A DNA stretch of 64,000 nt from NCBI RefSeq assembly GCF_017875835.1, contig NZ_JAGING010000001.1:124001-188000 (forward strand), given 5' to 3'. The notes under the pieces are model-generated. The model made no database searches and was not told the DNA's origin. It saw only the letters and a list, made by a program, of their open reading frames with translations. Within the stretch, counting starts at the first letter, position 1; the number at the start of each line of letters is the position of its first letter. Of this stretch, positions 20,261 to 30,006 are shown in pieces. The translations under genes were made by a program, and so were the position numbers. Source of the stretch: Psychrobacter sp. PL19 (lineage in GTDB: Bacteria > Pseudomonadota > Gammaproteobacteria > Pseudomonadales > Moraxellaceae).

Positions 20261-20386
20261 AGCTATCCTTGTCTTTTGCCTTATATTTTTATCGTAGCAT
20301 CAGTTATGGTTGGAATCCTGACCTGACTGTTTGATGCTGTCCGTTTAGTATTACTTTTGCTGCTATCACCAATTGGTCTTTAATAG

Positions 20387-21205
20387 CTAGTCTTCTGTCT
20401 GCCATGCGGGGCGACGTTTTTGTAAAAAGGCTTGCACGCCTTCCTTCCCCTGTTCTGAGGCACGAATATCAGCAATACCTTTGACCGTATGCTTTATAAG
20501 CTTCTCGGTTATGGGTTGTCCGGCCACATCATGAAGTAGAGTCTTGCAGGTTTCCATCGCATCAGGGCTGTTTTTGACGACTTTGGCACAGAAAGTTGCT
20601 ACCACATCATTAAGTGACTCTTCGCTAACGCGCTCATGAATAAAGCCGAGCTGGCGCGCTTTTTTGGCATCAAAAACTTCCGCACTTAAGAAATAACGCT
20701 GCGCTGCTCGGGCACCCATTGCGCGAATGACATAAGGGCTGATAGTTGCTGGTGCAAGACCTAACCGAACTTCACTTAAACAAAAATTAGCAATCTTAAC
20801 GGCAAATGCGACATCACAGGCGGCTACTAAGCCCATGCCACCCGCATAAACATCCCCTTGAATAGCAGCAATAGTCGGCTTTGGGCACTCATAAATGGTC
20901 TTAAGCATTTGCGCTAACTTATCAGCATCCGCTAAATTTTCCTCATAGCTGTAATCCGCCATGGCGCGCATCCAGTTGAGATCCGCACCAGCACAAAAGG
21001 CCTTGCCAGCTGCCGCTAGAACAATGACGCGCACGTTATCATTTGCCCCTAACTGTTCAAACGCTACGGTCAGCTCACTTATCATCTCATCGTTGAAAGC
21101 ATTACGCTTTTCAGGACAGTTTAAAGTGACGGTGGCGACGTGTTGCTCAATAGTGACCAGTAGGCTTTTATAATTATTAGTATTTTTTACCATATCATTT
21201 TGCAT
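20387..21205 (-). CDS. liuC: Methylglutaconyl-CoA hydratase (enoyl-CoA hydratase family)
   Basis: Hydrates 3-methylglutaconyl-CoA to HMG-CoA. The 272-residue crotonase-fold protein has the CoA oxyanion segments AAGKAFCAGADLNWM (about 66-80) and the GDVYAGGMGLVAACDVAFA block (about 115-133), with the C-terminal trimerisation helices (EGVQAFLQKRRPAW). The specific substrate comes from the operon: it lies between liuB and liuD. The ribosome site before ATG 21205 is poor, and a palindromic element (copy E) sits only 20 bp upstream in the intergenic gap, which may affect its translation. Confidence 0.9.
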   Translation of the reverse strand: MQNDMVKNTNNYKSLLVTIEQHVATVTLNCPEKRNAFNDEMISELTVAFEQLGANDNVRVIVLAAAGKAFCAGADLNWMRAMADYSYEENLADADKLAQMLKTIYECPKPTIAAIQGDVYAGGMGLVAACDVAFAVKIANFCLSEVRLGLAPATISPYVIRAMGARAAQRYFLSAEVFDAKKARQLGFIHERVSEESLNDVVATFCAKVVKNSPDAMETCKTLLHDVAGQPITEKLIKHTVKGIADIRASEQGKEGVQAFLQKRRPAWQTED

Positions 21206-21224
21206 AATTTTCTCTTTATATTTT

Positions 21225-21372
21225 TATAGTACTTTTCAAACCAGTCAATACTAAATATTGATATGAGCGTGTGACTGGCAAAAATTTTCTTGCTTGCTGT
21301 GCGCAAGCCAGACAGAGGCTGCAAAAATTTCTGCCAATCACACTGTATCTATTTTAAATTAAACCCAACATA
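21225..21372. repeat. Palindromic miniature element, diverged copy E, inside the liu operon
   Basis: Left end TATAGT and a worn right end CATA. The core keeps CTTGCTTGCTGTGCGCAAGC and AGACAGAGGCTGC. The stem arms read GTGTGACTGGCA / TGCCAATCACAC, different bases from the other copies but still paired. It fills the gap between liuB and liuC. Confidence 0.75.
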
Positions 21373-21397
21373 ATCATGAGTAACTTGCTTAGTTGTC

Positions 21398-23008
21398 TTA
21401 CATTCTAAAAACACCGAATGTGGTCTCTTCAATCGGAGCGTTATGAGCCGCGCTAAGTCCTAGTGCCAACACCTTGCGGGTATCAGCAGGGTCAATCACG
21501 CCGTCATCCCATAAGCGGGCAGTCGCATAATACGGATGGCCCTGCTCTTCATACATCTCGCGAATAGGCGTTTTAAAGGCTTCTTCATCATCCTTACTCC
21601 AGGCTTCACCTTTACGATCAAAATTATCACGCTTGACAGTCGCAAGTACCGATGCCGCTTGCTCGCCGCCCATGACTGATATGCGCGCGTTCGGCCACAT
21701 CCATAAGAAGCGCGGACTATACGCACGGCCACACATACCATAATTACCCGCACCAAATGAGCCACCGACGATAACGGTAAATTTAGGTACTTTAGCATTG
21801 GCAACGGCCATCACCATCTTGGCACCATGACGAGCAATACCTTCGTTTTCGTACTTACGTCCGACCATAAATCCGGTAATATTTTGCAAAAATACTAATG
21901 GAATTTTGCGCTTACAGCACAGCTCAATAAAGTGCGTACCTTTTTGCGCCGACTCACTAAATAAAATACCGTTATTGGCAATAATACCGACTGGCATGCC
22001 TTCAATATGGGCAAAACCGCAGACTAAGGTAGTACCAAAGCGCGCCTTAAATTCATCAAACGCACTGTCATCGACAATCCGCGCGATGATCTCTCTAATA
22101 TCGAACGGCTGGCGGGTATCATTGGGAATAATGCCGTACAGCTCTTTGGCATCATAACGCGGCGGCCGCGGGGTAATTTGATTGGGAATGTGCTTGGCTG
22201 GTCGGTTAAAATGACTGACAATATTACGTGCCAGCGACAACGCATGGGTATCGTTTTGCGCCAGATGATCCACCACTCCTGATAGACGCGTATGCACATC
22301 ACTGCCGCCTAAGTCTTCGGCGGTCACTTCTTCACCAGTAGCCGCTTTTACCAACGGCGGGCCACCTAGGAAGATAGTCCCTTGATCTTTGACAATAATA
22401 GACTCATCGCTCATCGCTGGGACATAAGCGCCGCCAGCGGTACAGCTGCCCATCACTACCGCAATTTGTGGAACACCCGCCGCACTAAGATTGGCTTGAT
22501 TGAAGAAAATACGGCCAAAGTGCTCTTTATCAGGAAACACTTCGTCTTGATTGGGCAAATTTGCGCCCCCTGAATCCACTAGATAGATACAAGGCAGATT
22601 GTTCTCTTGTGCGATTTCTTGCGCCCGCAGATGCTTTTTAACAGTCATTGGAAAATAAGTGCCGCCTTTTACAGTAGCGTCATTACAGATAATCAAACAT
22701 TCAGTGCCATTAACACGACCGATACCAGCAATCACACCAGCAGCTGGGATATCTTCATCATACATATCGTATGCCGCCATCGGGGCTATCTCTAAGAAGG
22801 GGGTCCCAACATCGAGCAGGCGTTCAACACGCTCACGTGGTAGCAGTTTGCCACGTGCCAAATGCCTAGCACGCGAGCGCTCTGAGCCACCTTGTGCAAT
22901 TTTGTGTAAATGCTCATATAGATCATCTACTATCACTTGCATAGCGGCGCTATTTTGCTGAAATTCAGCGGCGTTTGGACTCAATTTACTGGTTATGATG
23001 GCGCTCAT
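21398..23008 (-). CDS. liuB: Methylcrotonyl-CoA carboxylase, beta (carboxyltransferase) subunit
   Basis: Transfers CO2 from carboxybiotin to 3-methylcrotonyl-CoA. The 536-residue protein has the two crotonase-like carboxyltransferase halves. The first contains [16 protein letters not shown] and [16 protein letters not shown]; the second contains [20 protein letters not shown] and the glycine-rich [20 protein letters not shown] block. These match methylcrotonyl- better than propionyl-CoA carboxylase in my reading, and the operon agrees. AAGGG precedes ATG 23008. It follows the acyl-CoA synthetase gene by 120 bp. Confidence 0.95.
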   Translation of the reverse strand: MSAIITSKLSPNAAEFQQNSAAMQVIVDDLYEHLHKIAQGGSERSRARHLARGKLLPRERVERLLDVGTPFLEIAPMAAYDMYDEDIPAAGVIAGIGRVNGTECLIICNDATVKGGTYFPMTVKKHLRAQEIAQENNLPCIYLVDSGGANLPNQDEVFPDKEHFGRIFFNQANLSAAGVPQIAVVMGSCTAGGAYVPAMSDESIIVKDQGTIFLGGPPLVKAATGEEVTAEDLGGSDVHTRLSGVVDHLAQNDTHALSLARNIVSHFNRPAKHIPNQITPRPPRYDAKELYGIIPNDTRQPFDIREIIARIVDDSAFDEFKARFGTTLVCGFAHIEGMPVGIIANNGILFSESAQKGTHFIELCCKRKIPLVFLQNITGFMVGRKYENEGIARHGAKMVMAVANAKVPKFTVIVGGSFGAGNYGMCGRAYSPRFLWMWPNARISVMGGEQAASVLATVKRDNFDRKGEAWSKDDEEAFKTPIREMYEEQGHPYYATARLWDDGVIDPADTRKVLALGLSAAHNAPIEETTFGVFRM

Positions 23009-23128
23009 GATATCCCTTTCTATAATTGGCTTTTATGCTGGTCTTTTATTTATGACTTATTTTTCTTAGTCTGCGCTTAGCTACTGTTTTTAAATACTAC
23101 TTTTTAAATGCTTTGCTTAGCTGCTTCG

Positions 23129-24886
23129 CTATTTTAAGCCCAGCTCTTCTTTCATATGCTCAACGATTTTAAACTTCTGGATTTTACCAGTAATGGTCAT
23201 TGGATATTCAGTAACGAAGCGATAGTAGGTGGGTACTTTATAATGGGCGATATGCTCACTACAGAATAGCCGCACCTCTTCTTCGGTCAAGCTACCTTCC
23301 TGCTTGGGAATAATCCATGCTGCCAACACCTCACCATAACGCTCATCGGGTATACCAACCACTTGTACGTCACGGATATTAGGATGGCGGTAGAGATAAT
23401 TTTCAATTTCTACCGGATAGATATTCTCCCCACCACGAATGACCATATCCTTACTACGACCAACGATTTTGACATAACCGTCTTCATCGATAGTGGCCAA
23501 ATCACCGGTATGCATCCAACCATCTTGAATAGCCTCACGCGATTTAAAGCGACTGCCCCAATAACCTTGCATTACCGAATAGCCGCGCGTTAATAACTCA
23601 CCGGTTTCCCCTATCGGCACAATATCACCCGTTTCGCTATCGATAACCTTTACTTCAAGTGCGGGCTGTACCAGTCCGACGGTAGAAACCTGCTTATCAA
23701 GCGGCGTGTGCTCATTTGTTTGGCAAGACACCGGACTGGTCTCAGTCATGCCATAAGCAATAGTGACTTCGCTCATATGCATCTTATCAATGACCCGGCG
23801 CATTACTTCAATCGGACAGCTAGAGCCGGCCATAATACCGGTACGCAAAGTGGACAAATCAAAGGTGTCAAACTCAGGATGGTCGAGCATAGCGATAAAC
23901 ATGGTCGGCACGCCATGCAAAGCGGTACATTTCTCTTCTTCAACCGTTTGTAATACCGTCAACGCATCGAAGCCATCGTTGGGATAAAGAATACAACCGC
24001 CGTGAGTTAAGACTGCTAAGTTACCGAGCACCATACCAAAGCAGTGATATAACGGTACAGGAATACACAATCTGTCCTCTTCGGTTAGGTTCATGGCCTC
24101 ACCGATAAAATAACCGTTATTTAGAATGTTACGGTGGGTTAGGGTTGCGCCCTTTGGGGTGCCAGTGGTGCCGCTGGTAAACTGTACATTAATAGCATCG
24201 GTGTTTTTGAGCTGAGCTTGTCGTTCAGCTACCCGCGGATCATTGGCATCGCCCTCAGCCATCCATAACGAGAATTTCTGCATGTAGCTAAAATCTTCAT
24301 CGCTATCAGGCTCATCAATCCAAACGATACGTTCAATGGTCGGTATCTCGATCAAGTCCAGCTGTTGATAGCTCTTATGATAAATCTCAGGGCATAACTC
24401 GCGGATCATCTGAGCGTAGTCGCTGGTTTTAAAATGACGCATTAATACCAGCGCCGAGCACCCTAACTTGTTAAGAGCGTACTGCAATTCAAAGGTACGA
24501 TAGGCTGGATTAATATTAACTAAGATCACCCCGACTTTTGCGGTCGCTAGCTGCATGAGTAACCATTCGGCATTATTGTGCGACCAAATACCGATGCGAT
24601 CACCAATCTCAAGTCCCATCTCAATCATGCTACTGGCCAACTGATTAACATGCTGTTGTAGCTCACGATACGTCCAACGAATATTTTGATGGCGTGACAC
24701 CAACGCTTCACGCTCAGGGTATTTATCTACGATAGCATCAAAAAAGTCACCGATAGTGGCCTCAATGAGTGGCACATCAGGGCCTTTATCGTAGCTTTGG
24801 GTGAGAGGAGCATTGGCAGAGCGCGCGCCCATATTTATGCTAGGGACATTATTAAGAATGGTATCAAAATAGGAGGGATTAGTCAT
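23129..24886 (-). CDS. AMP-forming acyl-CoA synthetase (first copy, liu-linked)
   Basis: Member of the ANL adenylating family that activates a carboxylic acid with ATP and CoA. Core motifs: the P-loop-like [11 protein letters not shown] (236-246), the YGMTETSP block, hinge [16 protein letters not shown] and the catalytic Lys568 in TGKIQKFKI. The 585-residue form resembles the medium-chain/ACSF2-like branch often seen beside branched-chain degradation genes. The substrate could be isovalerate, a branched or medium-chain acid, or acetoacetate; the sequence alone does not decide. It is the first gene of the continuous liu operon, with a conserved promoter at 24981-25032, and is a near duplicate of 25335-27098. 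Confidence 0.85.
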   Translation of the reverse strand: MTNPSYFDTILNNVPSINMGARSANAPLTQSYDKGPDVPLIEATIGDFFDAIVDKYPEREALVSRHQNIRWTYRELQQHVNQLASSMIEMGLEIGDRIGIWSHNNAEWLLMQLATAKVGVILVNINPAYRTFELQYALNKLGCSALVLMRHFKTSDYAQMIRELCPEIYHKSYQQLDLIEIPTIERIVWIDEPDSDEDFSYMQKFSLWMAEGDANDPRVAERQAQLKNTDAINVQFTSGTTGTPKGATLTHRNILNNGYFIGEAMNLTEEDRLCIPVPLYHCFGMVLGNLAVLTHGGCILYPNDGFDALTVLQTVEEEKCTALHGVPTMFIAMLDHPEFDTFDLSTLRTGIMAGSSCPIEVMRRVIDKMHMSEVTIAYGMTETSPVSCQTNEHTPLDKQVSTVGLVQPALEVKVIDSETGDIVPIGETGELLTRGYSVMQGYWGSRFKSREAIQDGWMHTGDLATIDEDGYVKIVGRSKDMVIRGGENIYPVEIENYLYRHPNIRDVQVVGIPDERYGEVLAAWIIPKQEGSLTEEEVRLFCSEHIAHYKVPTYYRFVTEYPMTITGKIQKFKIVEHMKEELGLK

Positions 24887-24980
24887 AACGAGTCCTTTCG
24901 TTGTACTTTATTATTTTACTTTACTATAGCCTGCTAACAGGTTCTATTGTTCCTTGAATCTGTTTTATATCTTGCCAACT

Positions 24981-25032
24981 ACTATAACGCCTTCAATGAA
25001 AGGCTGTCAATGATATCGATACAATATGTATC
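24981..25032 (-). promoter_or_regulatory. Promoter and palindromic operator of the first acyl-CoA synthetase/liu operon
   Basis: On the minus strand, TTGACA (25010-25005), an 18-base spacer and TATAGT (24986-24981) form a near-consensus sigma-70 promoter. Seven bases upstream of the -35 box lies the palindrome GATACA-ATA-TGTATC (25018-25032). The same arrangement recurs at 27257-27308. Confidence 0.75.
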
Positions 25033-25170
25033 ACTTAAACAAACCTTAGGAAAGGTATTATAAATAATTAAAAGCTCATAATTAGTGGTGTAATGGACAG
25101 CTGGCTTTTTTAGCACTTGATAAAAACAGTATTTAATTAATGAGTAAATTGTTACCCAACCAAGCTACTC

Positions 25171-25348
25171 TATAGTCAGTTAAGAATAAAAGAGAGTCGT
25201 TCAAATCAACGTGCTACTGGTATAAATTTTTCTTGCTTGCTGTTCGCACGCGTGACAGAGGCTGCAAAAAATTCATCCCAGCAGCCCAGTAATGTTGTAT
25301 CGTTGTAACGTTGTATCGTTGTATCGTTTTTAAGTTAGATCGACTCTA
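25171..25348 (+). repeat. Palindromic miniature element, copy F, overlapping the end of a synthetase gene
   Basis: Starts TATAGTCAGTTAAGAATAAA and ends GATCGACTCTA. It carries an internal run of four TTGTATCG-like units (about 25290-25327), making it longer than the others. Its right end supplies the last codons and the stop of the gene 25335-27098. Confidence 0.8.
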
Positions 25349-27098
25349 ATCCCAATTCTGCTTTCATTAGCTCTATGATTTTGAATTTTTGAATTTTGCC
25401 AGTGATAGTCATTGGGTATTCGCTGACAAAACGATAGTAGGTCGGTACTTTATAATGGGCAATATGCTCAAGACAGAACTGCCGTACCTCGTCTTCAGTT
25501 AAACTATCCGGCTTTTTGGCAATTATCCAGGCGGCTAATACCTCACCATAACGCTCATCGGGTATGCCAACCACTTGTACGTCGCGGATTTTAGGATGAC
25601 GGTATAAATAGTTTTCGATCTCGACCGGATAAATGTTTTCGCCACCACGGATAATCATATCTTTACTACGGCCAACCACGTTGATATAACCGTCTGCATC
25701 CATAGTGGCCAAATCGCCGGTATGCATCCAGCCGTCTTGAATGGCTTCATGGGTCTTAAAACGACTGCCCCAATAACCTTTCATCACTGAATAGCCGCGG
25801 GTCAATAGCTCGCCAGTCCCTCCAATCGCTACAGTATCACCGGTTTCGGTATCGATAATTTTGACTTCAATCGCTGGCAAAACCAACCCTACCGTGGACA
25901 CTCTTTTTTCAAGTGGGGTATGCTCATTAGTCTGACAAGAGGCCGGACTGGTTTCCGTCATGCCATAAGCAATGGTGACTCCGCTCATATGCATTTTATC
26001 GATGACCCGGCGCATCACCTCAATCGGACAACTAGAACCGCCCATAATGCCCGTTCGCAAACTGGACAAATCAAAACTCTCAAACTCTGGATGATCAAGC
26101 TCAGCGATAAACATGGTCGGTACGCCAAGTAAGCCAGTACACCTTTCCTCTTCTACCGTTTGTAATACGGTCAAGGGATCAAAGCCATCATTGGGATAGA
26201 CCGCGCAGCCACCGTGGGTCAAGATGGCTAAATTACCACCAACCATTCCGAAGCAGTGATAAAGCGGCAAAGGGATACATAGTCTGTCTTTCTCAGTTAA
26301 GTTCATCGACTCGCCGAGGAAGTAGCCATTGTTTAGAATATTACGATGACTTAAGGTCGCGCCCTTTGGCGTACCCGTGGTACCGCTGGTAAACTGCACA
26401 CTAATAGCATCCGTATTTTTCAGCTGTGCTTGCCGCTCGGCAATGCGCGGATCATTAGCATCGCCCTCTGCTATCCACGCCGAAAATTTTTGCATAAAAT
26501 TAAAGTCTTCATCACTACCAGGCTGATCAATCCAAATGATGCGTTCGACAGTAGGCATTTCGACTAAGTCGAGCTGCTGATAGCTCTTATGATAAATCTC
26601 AGGGCACAACTCACCGATCATTTGTGCGTAATCGCTGGTTTTAAAATGACGCATTAACACCAGTGCTGAGCAGCCTAATTTATTCAACGCATACTGCAGC
26701 TCAAAAGTGCGATAAGCAGGATTAAGGTTGACTAAAATGACCCCAACTTTTGCAGTTGCCAACTGCAGCACAAGCCATTCAGCATTGTTGTGCGACCAAA
26801 TACCAATGCGATCGCCAATCTCAAGTCCCATCTCGATAATAACACTGGCCAACTGATTAACCTGTTGTTGCAGCTCTTGATAAGTCCAGCGGATATTTTG
26901 ATGCCGTGACACCAGTGCTGCGCGCTCAGGATATTTATCTACGATAGCATCAAAAAAGTCGCCGATAGTCGCTTCAATAAGCGGCACATCAGGGCCTTTG
27001 TCATAGCTTTGGCTGAGTGGCGCATTGGCAGAACGTGCACCCATATTAACGTGAGGAATAGTACTAAGAATAGTGTCAAAATAAGAGGGTTGAGTCAT
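25335..27098 (-). CDS. AMP-forming acyl-CoA synthetase (second copy)
   Basis: Paralogue of 23129-24886: the two proteins align without gaps over almost their whole length and agree at clearly more than three quarters of positions by eye. All ANL motifs are intact ([33 protein letters not shown], catalytic Lys in TGKIQKFKI), so both should be active. Differences cluster in the substrate-side region (for example [19 protein letters not shown]), which would allow different acid preferences. It ends in ESI-stop where the first copy ends in K-stop; the extra residues come from repeat copy F. It has its own conserved promoter and probably forms a separate transcript. Confidence 0.85.
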   Translation of the reverse strand: MTQPSYFDTILSTIPHVNMGARSANAPLSQSYDKGPDVPLIEATIGDFFDAIVDKYPERAALVSRHQNIRWTYQELQQQVNQLASVIIEMGLEIGDRIGIWSHNNAEWLVLQLATAKVGVILVNLNPAYRTFELQYALNKLGCSALVLMRHFKTSDYAQMIGELCPEIYHKSYQQLDLVEMPTVERIIWIDQPGSDEDFNFMQKFSAWIAEGDANDPRIAERQAQLKNTDAISVQFTSGTTGTPKGATLSHRNILNNGYFLGESMNLTEKDRLCIPLPLYHCFGMVGGNLAILTHGGCAVYPNDGFDPLTVLQTVEEERCTGLLGVPTMFIAELDHPEFESFDLSSLRTGIMGGSSCPIEVMRRVIDKMHMSGVTIAYGMTETSPASCQTNEHTPLEKRVSTVGLVLPAIEVKIIDTETGDTVAIGGTGELLTRGYSVMKGYWGSRFKTHEAIQDGWMHTGDLATMDADGYINVVGRSKDMIIRGGENIYPVEIENYLYRHPKIRDVQVVGIPDERYGEVLAAWIIAKKPDSLTEDEVRQFCLEHIAHYKVPTYYRFVSEYPMTITGKIQKFKIIELMKAELGLESI

Positions 27099-27256
27099 AA
27101 CGAGTCCTTTCGTTTTGCTTTATTGGTTTACTTGCTTGTATTGCCATGTAGACGTATTCATAGCAGATATTGCCGTGTGAGCGCTTAATATGCTAATGGT
27201 TATAGATTATTAACCTGCCATATTCTTCCTTAAATATGTTTGCTATAACCCTATGT

Positions 27257-27308
27257 ACTATAATGCCTTCGATGAAAGACTGTCAATTTTATTGATACAA
27301 CCTGTATC
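27257..27308 (-). promoter_or_regulatory. Promoter and palindromic operator of the second acyl-CoA synthetase gene
   Basis: Minus strand: TTGACA (27286-27281), 18-base spacer, TATAGT (27262-27257). The palindrome TGATACA-ACC-TGTATCA (about 27293-27309) is seven bases upstream of the -35 box, exactly as at the paralogous gene. Confidence 0.75.
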
Positions 27309-27353
27309 ACTTAATAAAATGAATAGCTCTTCATTCATACTGTAAAAATAAAA

Positions 27354-27392
27354 AAAGCCAGCGGCATGTCTTATAATGCGACGCTGGCTTTA
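27354..27392 (-). terminator. Terminator after the rubredoxin-reductase-like gene
   Basis: Arms AAAGCCAGCG / CGCTGGCTTT with an inner GCAT/ATGC extension, and an A-rich left side that reads as a T run on the minus strand. It separates the flavoprotein gene from the synthetase promoter. Just beyond it (27395-27430) is a short direct repeat of TTTTAAGTAACTTGCTA. Confidence 0.88.
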
Positions 27393-27453
27393 AATTTTAA
27401 GTAACTTGCTAAATTTTAAGTAACTTGCTAGATATTAATTAATCTAACAGTGG

Positions 27454-28689
27454 CTACGCCTTAGCTATGATAGGTGCTTTTATGGTTACCGTAGCGCTTA
27501 CTGCCTCATGATCGTCGAGCAGTTCCATGACTAACTCGTCAGCACTGTCGCTTTTTACTTGCCAATTGCCAGTAGCCTTCGGTACGCCAGTCACCATCAC
27601 CGAAATAGCTTTATTTTTCAAACGTATCATTGGTGGCTTATGATCATAACCACCATGCTCATGCCCTAAAATATCATCAGCAATCGTTGCTGCCTGCGCC
27701 CGTAGCGGTGCCACATAACGACACGCCACGCCATTAATAGACATGCAATCGCCAATGGCATAAATATTTGCCGCATGAGTACGCAATGTGAGCGCATCAA
27801 CCACGATACCAGTACGACGATCGAACTCAATACCAGCAGCGGTAGGTAATTTATCATCGACCAATAGCCCGGTACTAGCAATCACATGATCGACTACCAG
27901 CGGGGTGAATTGTTGAATACTGAGATCTTCTGACCCTGTATCTAAAGGCCCATAACTGATATGTAACTGACCATCGCTATCACGAGTGATGCCTGATACC
28001 TGACAGCCACCCAAAAACTGAATACCTTGTGATTCAATCGCTGTTGTAATGCGGGCAGTCGCTTGCGGTGGTAGCATTTGCGATAGTGGCGCGTTATTCA
28101 AATCAATTAGAGTGACTTTATGACCGGCTTTTAGCAAATCTTCTGCAATTTCAGTACCCACCATACCGGCACCAACAATAGCCACCCGTTGACTGCCTGT
28201 GGCCAGTTTTTCTTGCAACTGTCCAAAGCGCTCAATATGGTTGACATGCCAGACCAAATCTTCAGGTAGACTTTTTGGAAAGATAGGATGAGCACCCACT
28301 GCCAGTACTAATTTTTCATAATGGATAGATGTTGGATTAGTAGTATGGGTATCCGCTGCTCCCGTTGCCGCAAGATGTAATTGCTGGCTGTCAGAATCAA
28401 TATCAATAACCTGAGTATGGGTGAGTAATGTTATATTCGCGGCTTTCGCGGCCTCAATACCAGTTGCACGCACTAGGTCAGCAGCGCGTTTATTCTGGCT
28501 GATAGCCATGGTCAGCATAGGTTTATGATAACGATCACCATTATCGGTAGTGATTAAGGTGATGGGAATATCTTTATCTTTGCTACGAATCGCATCAATG
28601 ACATGCCAGCCCGCTAAACCTGCACCGATGATCACAATATCTTTCTGAGGTGATGACATAGGCGACGTGGACATATTTTCTACACTCAT
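27454..28689 (-). CDS. FAD/NAD(P)-dependent oxidoreductase, rubredoxin-reductase-like
   Basis: The 411-residue flavoprotein has an FAD-binding motif IVIIGAGLAGWHV (about 19-31), a central NAD(P)-binding motif VAIVGAGMVGTEIAEDL, and the late FAD motif IYAIGDCMSI. The segment YHKPMLTMAISQ after the first nucleotide fold resembles the RubB/AlkT rubredoxin reductases (their form is Y-x-K-P-x-L-S). A rubredoxin gene would be expected beside it but none is visible here, so the partner may be elsewhere. GGAG precedes ATG 28689. Nitrite-reductase-type or coenzyme A disulfide reductase-like relatives remain possible. Confidence 0.7.
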   Translation of the reverse strand: MSVENMSTSPMSSPQKDIVIIGAGLAGWHVIDAIRSKDKDIPITLITTDNGDRYHKPMLTMAISQNKRAADLVRATGIEAAKAANITLLTHTQVIDIDSDSQQLHLAATGAADTHTTNPTSIHYEKLVLAVGAHPIFPKSLPEDLVWHVNHIERFGQLQEKLATGSQRVAIVGAGMVGTEIAEDLLKAGHKVTLIDLNNAPLSQMLPPQATARITTAIESQGIQFLGGCQVSGITRDSDGQLHISYGPLDTGSEDLSIQQFTPLVVDHVIASTGLLVDDKLPTAAGIEFDRRTGIVVDALTLRTHAANIYAIGDCMSINGVACRYVAPLRAQAATIADDILGHEHGGYDHKPPMIRLKNKAISVMVTGVPKATGNWQVKSDSADELVMELLDDHEAVSATVTIKAPIIAKA

Positions 28690-29033
28690 GATGGCTCCAA
28701 AGGTTGCGCCGCTCAGCTGTTGTTATTATGCCACTGCCTGCGATGCTATTTATGATAAATGGATAATAGATAGGTTTTGTCTTGCGGCTTGTATATGAAA
28801 AATAGCCTCAGCTATTGTAACAGCAAACTAAGGATGACTCACGTCAACAGTATGCGCTAAAGAGCCATGCTAAGCTTATTAACCTTATTTATAAAAATCA
28901 ATTCGGCTCGGGCGTATTATAGATCCGTTATTATTGAGATAAAAGAACGTCCGTGCGAGCTGGCAAACAACAAAAATGAGTGTTGTCTATTAGATTATGA
29001 TGAAGAGGACAGTTTTGTTCATGCTCAACAATA
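28690..29033. other. Intergenic region without a supported gene
   Basis: Upstream region of the flavoprotein gene. A plus-strand frame (28867-29073) exists but runs through the gltL terminator, so I do not call it. No clear promoter or repeat is seen. Confidence 0.5.
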
Positions 29034-29061
29034 TAAAAAAAAGCGCCTAGTAGGCGCTTTT
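29034..29061 (-). terminator. Terminator of the glutamate/aspartate transporter operon
   Basis: Arms AAAAGCGCC / GGCGCTTTT with loop TAGTA; on the minus strand the stem is followed by a run of T. It lies 30 bp beyond the gltL stop codon. Confidence 0.92.
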
Positions 29062-29090
29062 AGTAACGATTAACTTATATAAACAATGGC

Positions 29091-29894
29091 TTAATGATTC
29101 AAAATCTTAGATAAGAACATTTGCGCGCGCTCACTTTTCGCTCCTTCAAAGAACTGATCTTTACTACAGTTTTCGACGATATGCCCTTCATCCATAAATA
29201 CAATACGATTGGCGACCTGGCTGGCAAAGCCCATTTCATGAGTCACACACATCATGGTCATGCCATCGCGTGTTAGCTCCACCATGACATCTAGTACTTC
29301 TTGAATCATTTCAGGATCTAATGCCGAGGTTGGTTCATCAAATAACATTGCCACTGGGTCCATCGCTAAGGCACGAGCAATCGCTACCCGTTGCTGCTGC
29401 CCACCAGATAGCTCAGCTGGATATTTTGCTGCTTGTACGGTCAGCCCTACTCGATCTAGATAGGCCATAGCCTTTTTTTTGGCTTCGCTTTCGCTGCGAC
29501 CTAATACCTTAATTTGTGCTACCGTCAGATTATCAATGATGGTTAAATGCGGAAACAGCTCAAAATGCTGAAACACCATACCGACTCGGCTACGTAGTTT
29601 GGGTAGATTAGTCTTTGGCGCTCCGACAGAAATGCCATTAACCATTATCTGACCTTTTTGAAAATTCTCCAAGCCGTTGACAGTTTTAATAAGGGTTGAT
29701 TTACCACTGCCCGATGGTCCACACACTACCACCACGTCGCCCTTGTACACATGCGAAGTGCAATTTTTTAGCACCTGAAAGTCACCATACCACTTGCTAA
29801 CATCACTCATCTCGATGACAATCTCATCACTAGCATGACCATTATTCGTGACTAGACCGCCAAAATCATTCATGTACGTATCAGCATTACTCAT
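29091..29894 (-). CDS. gltL: Glutamate/aspartate ABC transporter ATP-binding protein
   Basis: Energises import through GltJK. The 267-residue ATPase has Walker A GPSGSGKST, the signature [15 protein letters not shown], Walker [12 protein letters not shown] and the H-loop MCVTHEMGFA. It carries about 25 extra N-terminal residues before the first beta strand compared with E. coli GltL. AGGAG precedes ATG 29894. It is the last gene of a gltI-gltJ-gltK-gltL row, the same order as in E. coli. Confidence 0.92.
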   Translation of the reverse strand: MSNADTYMNDFGGLVTNNGHASDEIVIEMSDVSKWYGDFQVLKNCTSHVYKGDVVVVCGPSGSGKSTLIKTVNGLENFQKGQIMVNGISVGAPKTNLPKLRSRVGMVFQHFELFPHLTIIDNLTVAQIKVLGRSESEAKKKAMAYLDRVGLTVQAAKYPAELSGGQQQRVAIARALAMDPVAMLFDEPTSALDPEMIQEVLDVMVELTRDGMTMMCVTHEMGFASQVANRIVFMDEGHIVENCSKDQFFEGAKSERAQMFLSKILNH

Positions 29895-30006
29895 TGCTGG
29901 CTCCTAACCTTAATCTTGTTGGGTAGTAGTATGTTTAAATAATTATATAAAAATTAATCGTATTCTACAAAAGCTTATTTTTAAGGCTGTCTACTGACAG
30001 TCGTCA

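Noticed and set aside
28867..29073. A 68-codon plus-strand reading frame
   Set aside because: It reads through the gltL terminator hairpin, has no convincing ribosome site and no recognisable domain. Its last dozen residues are just the translated hairpin.
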